DNA of 64,000 nucleotides from Cryobacterium lactosi. GTDB lineage: Bacteria > Actinomycetota > Actinomycetes > Actinomycetales > Microbacteriaceae. The notes under the pieces were generated by a model. It worked only from the letters and a program-made list of their open reading frames with translations, ran no database searches and had not been told where the DNA came from. The position numbers and the translations under genes were made by a program. Positions 60,844-64,000 of this stretch are shown piece by piece. Each line of letters opens with the position of its first letter. Position 1 is the stretch's first letter. The stretch spans positions 460,532 through 524,531 of the forward strand of contig NZ_SOHM01000031.1 of assembly GCF_004403945.1 (NCBI RefSeq), read 5' to 3'.

Positions 60844-61752
60844 GTGACGGTCCAGGAACACATCAGCACCGGCGTGCCCGGAAAACCCGCGCGCGCCGTG
60901 GAGGTCTACGACTTCAGTAGACCGACGACGCTGGCGCGCGACCACGCCCGGGTGCTCGAGCTCGCCTTCGAGACCTTTGCCCGCCAGTGGGGTACCCAGT
61001 TGACCGCCCAGGTGCGGATGATCTCCCAGGTCACCTGTGAACAGGTGGTGATGAGCGGCTACGACGAGTACGCCTCCTCCCTCCCGGCCACGACCGCCAT
61101 GGTGCTGTGCACCGTCGACGGCCTCGAAGCCCAGGCCGTCATCCAGTTTCCCTCCGCCGCCGCGCTGTACTGGGTCGCGCACATGCTCGGCGGCACCGGG
61201 CTGCCCCTCCCGCCGGAGCGGCCGTTCACCCAGATCGAGCAGGCTCTCGTGCGCCGGCTGATGGACGACGCCCTCGAGGACTTGCGCTACTCCCTCGGCG
61301 CCCTGCTCACCCTGCCCATCGCGGTGGACGGCATCCAGTACAACTCCCAGTTCGCGCAGGCGGCGGCCACCTCCGACCTGATGATCGTCGCATCCTTCAT
61401 CATCAGGGTCGGCGACAAGACCACGGCGGCCACTCTCGCCCTGCCGGCCGAAGCCCTGCTGCCCCAACTCGGCGAACCGGGCCCTCCGGTCTCGGCCACC
61501 CCGCCAGAGGACCTCTTGCGTGCCCAGCTCGGCTGGGTGCCCGTTGAGGTGTCCCTGCGGCTCGCGCACGCGCGGGTGCTGCCGAGCGCCATCCTGGCCC
61601 TCGCGATCGGCGACGTCCTGGCGATCCCGCATCCCACCCACCGACCGCTCGACCTGGTAGTGGATGGCCGCACTCTCGCCCGTGCTGCCGTCGGTTCCAC
61701 CGGCTCCCGCCTGGCCTGCATCATCATCGACACCGAGGAAAAGACCCCATGA
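60844..61752 (+). CDS. fliM: Flagellar motor switch protein FliM
   Basis: 302 residues from GTG at 60844, the first in-frame start after the promoter. EVYDFSRPTTLARDHARVLE begins the CheC-like middle domain, and the C-terminal SpoA domain has GWVPVEVSLRLAHARVLPSA. FliM forms the C ring and binds phospho-CheY through an N-terminal LSQxEIDxL-like peptide in model bacteria. That peptide is not seen here. It overlaps fliN by four bases. Confidence 0.9.
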   Translation: MTVQEHISTGVPGKPARAVEVYDFSRPTTLARDHARVLELAFETFARQWGTQLTAQVRMISQVTCEQVVMSGYDEYASSLPATTAMVLCTVDGLEAQAVIQFPSAAALYWVAHMLGGTGLPLPPERPFTQIEQALVRRLMDDALEDLRYSLGALLTLPIAVDGIQYNSQFAQAAATSDLMIVASFIIRVGDKTTAATLALPAEALLPQLGEPGPPVSATPPEDLLRAQLGWVPVEVSLRLAHARVLPSAILALAIGDVLAIPHPTHRPLDLVVDGRTLARAAVGSTGSRLACIIIDTEEKTP

Positions 61753-62522
61753 CGCTTCAGCGCTCCGCCTCCGCCCAGTCACCGTCCGCCGCCGGCGGCG
61801 TCGGCGCCATCGGTTCCGGGCTCTCCGACGGAGTCGCAGACGCGGCGGTCGCCGCCCTGCTCACGGTGCTTCCCACGCCCACCATCCTCACCGCGACGGT
61901 CGGTTCCGGCGCCGGCGTCGTCGGCCGCTCCGGGGGAACCGTGCCCGGTGCCGTCGTGGCCTCGTTCGTCGGCGCCACCTCAGCCGACCTGGCCGTTGTC
62001 CTCGCCGACCCCGGCTCCCTCGACGCCGCCGCCGGTGCCGAGAGCGGCCTCGTCTCGCGAGACGACATCATCCGCCCGGCCCTCGAGCGCGCTGCCGGTG
62101 TGCTCGGCCTCGGCGTGCTGGGCGACGCCCGGATCGACGACGCGACCACCCTGTTCCTCGACTCGGAAACCGTGGTCTTCGACCTCACCGGCGGCGGCGT
62201 CACCGTCGGCTGGTTCGCGATCCGGCTGCGCCAGAACAGCGCCGCCGCCGCAACAGGGGACCGCACCGTGGTCGGCAACCTCGGCCGCATCAACAGCGTC
62301 GAAATGGCCCTCACCGTCGAGATCGGCCGCACCAGGATGACGGTGCGCGACGTGCTCGCCCTCGAACCGGGCGCCGTGGTCGAACTGGACCGCTCCGTCG
62401 GATCACCCGCTGACATCCTCCTCAACGGCCGCCTCATCGCCCACGGCGAGATCGTCGTCGTCGACCAGGACTACGCAGTGCGGATCACCCAGATCCTCGA
62501 TGTGGCCGAGAGCCTGACCTAG
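61749..62522 (+). CDS. fliN: Flagellar motor switch protein FliN
   Basis: 257 residues. The C-terminal SpoA domain NLGRINSVEMALTVEIGRTR and GSPADILLNGRLIAHGEIVV is diagnostic. The N-terminal 170 residues are alanine- and valine-rich and resemble a reduced CheC-like part, so a FliY-like role is possible; no clear phosphatase motif was seen. It completes the C ring with FliG and FliM. fliO begins directly after its stop. Confidence 0.9.
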   Translation: MTLQRSASAQSPSAAGGVGAIGSGLSDGVADAAVAALLTVLPTPTILTATVGSGAGVVGRSGGTVPGAVVASFVGATSADLAVVLADPGSLDAAAGAESGLVSRDDIIRPALERAAGVLGLGVLGDARIDDATTLFLDSETVVFDLTGGGVTVGWFAIRLRQNSAAAATGDRTVVGNLGRINSVEMALTVEIGRTRMTVRDVLALEPGAVVELDRSVGSPADILLNGRLIAHGEIVVVDQDYAVRITQILDVAESLT

Positions 62523-63035
62523 GTGGACACCGTCGTCGTCGCCCTGCGAGTGATCCTGTCCCTGGCCGTTGTGCTCGGGCTGCTCTGGGTGCTGCAACGA
62601 CGCCTGAGCAGGGGCTCCGGGTCGCGCGCAGCCAATGTGGTGACCGTCGTGGGCCGGCAGGGCCTCGGCCAGAAGGCATCCGTGGTGGTGGTGGATGTCG
62701 ACGGCCGCCGTTTTGTGCTCGGCGTCACCGAGCAGTCGATCAGCGTGCTGCACGACGGCGAGACCGACCCAGCCGCGGCCGTGGCCGGCGGCGCAGGCAT
62801 CAGCGCCGTGCACACCGAGGCCGGAAACGATCGGTCGGCTGTCGCTTTCGCCAGGTCGCTGCACGCCGCATCCGGGGGACCGACCCTGGTGCCGTCTGAC
62901 GCCGACACGCAGGCAGAGCCGCCGCTGACCTTCCGTCCGCGCCGGGACCGCAACGCGGGCGGCCGGCTCGGCGGCTCCATCCTCTCGCCCTCGACGTGGC
63001 AACAGACCGCCGCTCTGCTTCGGCACGGCCGGTGA
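62523..63035 (+). CDS. fliO: Flagellar biosynthesis protein FliO
   Basis: 170 residues from GTG at 62523. One N-terminal membrane helix (VVALRVILSLAVVLGLLWVL) precedes the cytoplasmic domain NVVTVVGRQGLGQKASVVVV, typical of FliO/FliZ. It helps assemble the FliP-FliQ-FliR gate. It overlaps fliP by four bases (GTGA). Confidence 0.88.
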   Translation: MDTVVVALRVILSLAVVLGLLWVLQRRLSRGSGSRAANVVTVVGRQGLGQKASVVVVDVDGRRFVLGVTEQSISVLHDGETDPAAAVAGGAGISAVHTEAGNDRSAVAFARSLHAASGGPTLVPSDADTQAEPPLTFRPRRDRNAGGRLGGSILSPSTWQQTAALLRHGR

Positions 63036-63931
63036 ACACCGCGAGTCCTGCTCTCGGCCGGTCCGTCCCAAGCAGTCCCGTCCTCACCCGTCCCGTCCTG
63101 GCCCGGTGGGCCGTCATGGCCGCCCTCGTGGTCGTCATCGTGGCGGCCCTGATCCTGCTGGTGGCCTCCACCAGCCACGCGTCGCCGCTGGTGCCCACCG
63201 AGCCGATCGTTCCGATCGTGCCCGTCGACCCCGCCGTCCCCACCCCGGCCGCCACCCCGGGCGCCGGCCTCACCGTGGAGATCAACGGGCCAAACGGTGC
63301 GCCGTCTTCGGCCATCGTGACCCTGATCGGCATCACCCTGCTCTCGGTGGCGCCGGCGCTGCTGCTGATGATGACATCGTTCACCAAGATCTTCGTGGTG
63401 CTTGCCATGACCCGCAACGCCCTCGCGCTGCCCTCGATCCCGCCGAACCAGGTGCTCGCCGGCCTGGCCCTGTTCCTGTCGCTGTTCATCATGGCTCCAG
63501 TGCTCACCGACATCAACACCGAGGCGTTGCAGCCCTACCTGAACGGCTCCATGACGTTCGACGATGCGGTGACGACGGGCTCGGAGCCGCTGCGCACCTT
63601 CATGCTCGCGCACACCAGGCAGGAAGACCTGGCCCTGATGGTGCGCGCCTCCGACCAGCCCAACCCGGCCAACCCGGCCGCGGTGTCGCTGGTCACCCTG
63701 ATCCCGGCGTTCATGATCTCCGAACTGCGGGCCGCCTTCATCATCGGCTTCGTGATCTTCATCCCGTTCCTGGTCATCGACCTGGTGGTGTCGGCGGCTC
63801 TGATGTCGATGGGCATGATGATGCTGCCGCCGGTGATGATCTCGCTGCCGTTCAAGATCCTGCTCTTCATCCTCGTCGACGGCTGGGGCCTGATCATCAC
63901 CACCCTGGTCAACAGTTACCGGGGTGGCTGA
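63032..63931 (+). CDS. fliP: Flagellar export gate protein FliP
   Basis: 299 residues from GTG at 63032. After an N-terminal hydrophobic segment and a proline-rich periplasmic stretch come LLMMTSFTKIFVVLAMTRNA, NQVLAGLALFLSLFIMAPVL and the C-terminal SLPFKILLFILVDGWGLII ending in NSYRGG. FliP is a core subunit of the export gate. Its stop overlaps the fliQ start by one base. Confidence 0.94.
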   Translation: MNTASPALGRSVPSSPVLTRPVLARWAVMAALVVVIVAALILLVASTSHASPLVPTEPIVPIVPVDPAVPTPAATPGAGLTVEINGPNGAPSSAIVTLIGITLLSVAPALLLMMTSFTKIFVVLAMTRNALALPSIPPNQVLAGLALFLSLFIMAPVLTDINTEALQPYLNGSMTFDDAVTTGSEPLRTFMLAHTRQEDLALMVRASDQPNPANPAAVSLVTLIPAFMISELRAAFIIGFVIFIPFLVIDLVVSAALMSMGMMMLPPVMISLPFKILLFILVDGWGLIITTLVNSYRGG

Positions 63932-64000
63932 TGGACTCCAATGCCGTCCTGGACATCGGCCTGCAGGCCATCGTCGTGTCCGCCAAGCTCTCCGCACCCA
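63931..64000 (+). CDS. fliQ: FliQ, 5-prime part cut by the window end
   Basis: Only the first 23 codons are visible. MDSNAVLDIGLQAIVVSAKL is the expected start of FliQ, an export-gate subunit, and the position after fliP agrees. The rest, and presumably fliR, flhB and flhA, lie beyond the right edge. Confidence 0.8.
   Translation, partial: MDSNAVLDIGLQAIVVSAKLSAP

Overview
The window is high-GC actinobacterial DNA, probably from a Microbacteriaceae-type bacterium. Supporting signs are the many GTG starts, 4-base ATGA/GTGA gene overlaps, a DUF222-HNH gene, repeats built on TTGGTCGAGCTTGTC, and a Gram-positive flagellar set without L- and P-ring genes. The genus is inferred, not proven. I saw no rRNA, tRNA, CRISPR array, integrase or recognisable IS transposase.

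Bases 1 to about 25,650 form a purine-catabolism and molybdenum-cofactor region. It encodes guanine deaminase, an adenosine-deaminase-like enzyme, a two-gene xanthine dehydrogenase (fused 2Fe-2S/molybdopterin subunit plus FAD subunit) with XdhC, urate oxidase, 5-hydroxyisourate hydrolase, OHCU decarboxylase, allantoinase, allantoate amidohydrolase and the tail of an ureidoglycine-glyoxylate-type aminotransferase. Together these would carry guanine or xanthine through urate and allantoin to glyoxylate-level products with release of nitrogen. A four-gene ABC importer that runs into xdhC, an RpiR regulator, and moaC, moaE, mog, moeA, moaD and a MocA-like cytidylyltransferase support the pathway. 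Small unrelated genes (HMCES/YedK-type, VOC, GNAT, DinB-like, membrane proteins) are interspersed.

Bases 25,665 to 37,190 hold an alkylsulfatase-like MBL protein, a MoeZ-type ThiF-rhodanese protein, sufS-sufU, a GH2 beta-mannosidase next to an acetylxylan-esterase-like hydrolase, and an OafA-type acyltransferase with an SGNH domain.

Bases 37,223 to 64,000 are a large flagellar locus. flgN-flgK-flgL-fliW are on the minus strand. On the plus strand follow fliA, fliC, fliD, fliS, a fliT-position gene, flgB-flgC-fliE-fliF-fliG-fliH-fliI-fliJ, an NlpC/P60 hydrolase, fliK-flgD-flgE, flbD-motA-motB, fliM-fliN-fliO-fliP and the start of fliQ. A DUF222-HNH gene and a secreted unknown protein interrupt the series between flgE and flbD. 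Five promoters with the same architecture, CTAAC-N15-GCCGATAG (one has GCCGACAG), stand before flgN, fliC, flgB, flbD and fliM. They fit a FliA (sigma-28) regulon. fliA itself is preceded by a long leader with a strong intrinsic terminator and a fold that faintly resembles a c-di-GMP-I riboswitch. That leader is the most interesting regulatory candidate here.
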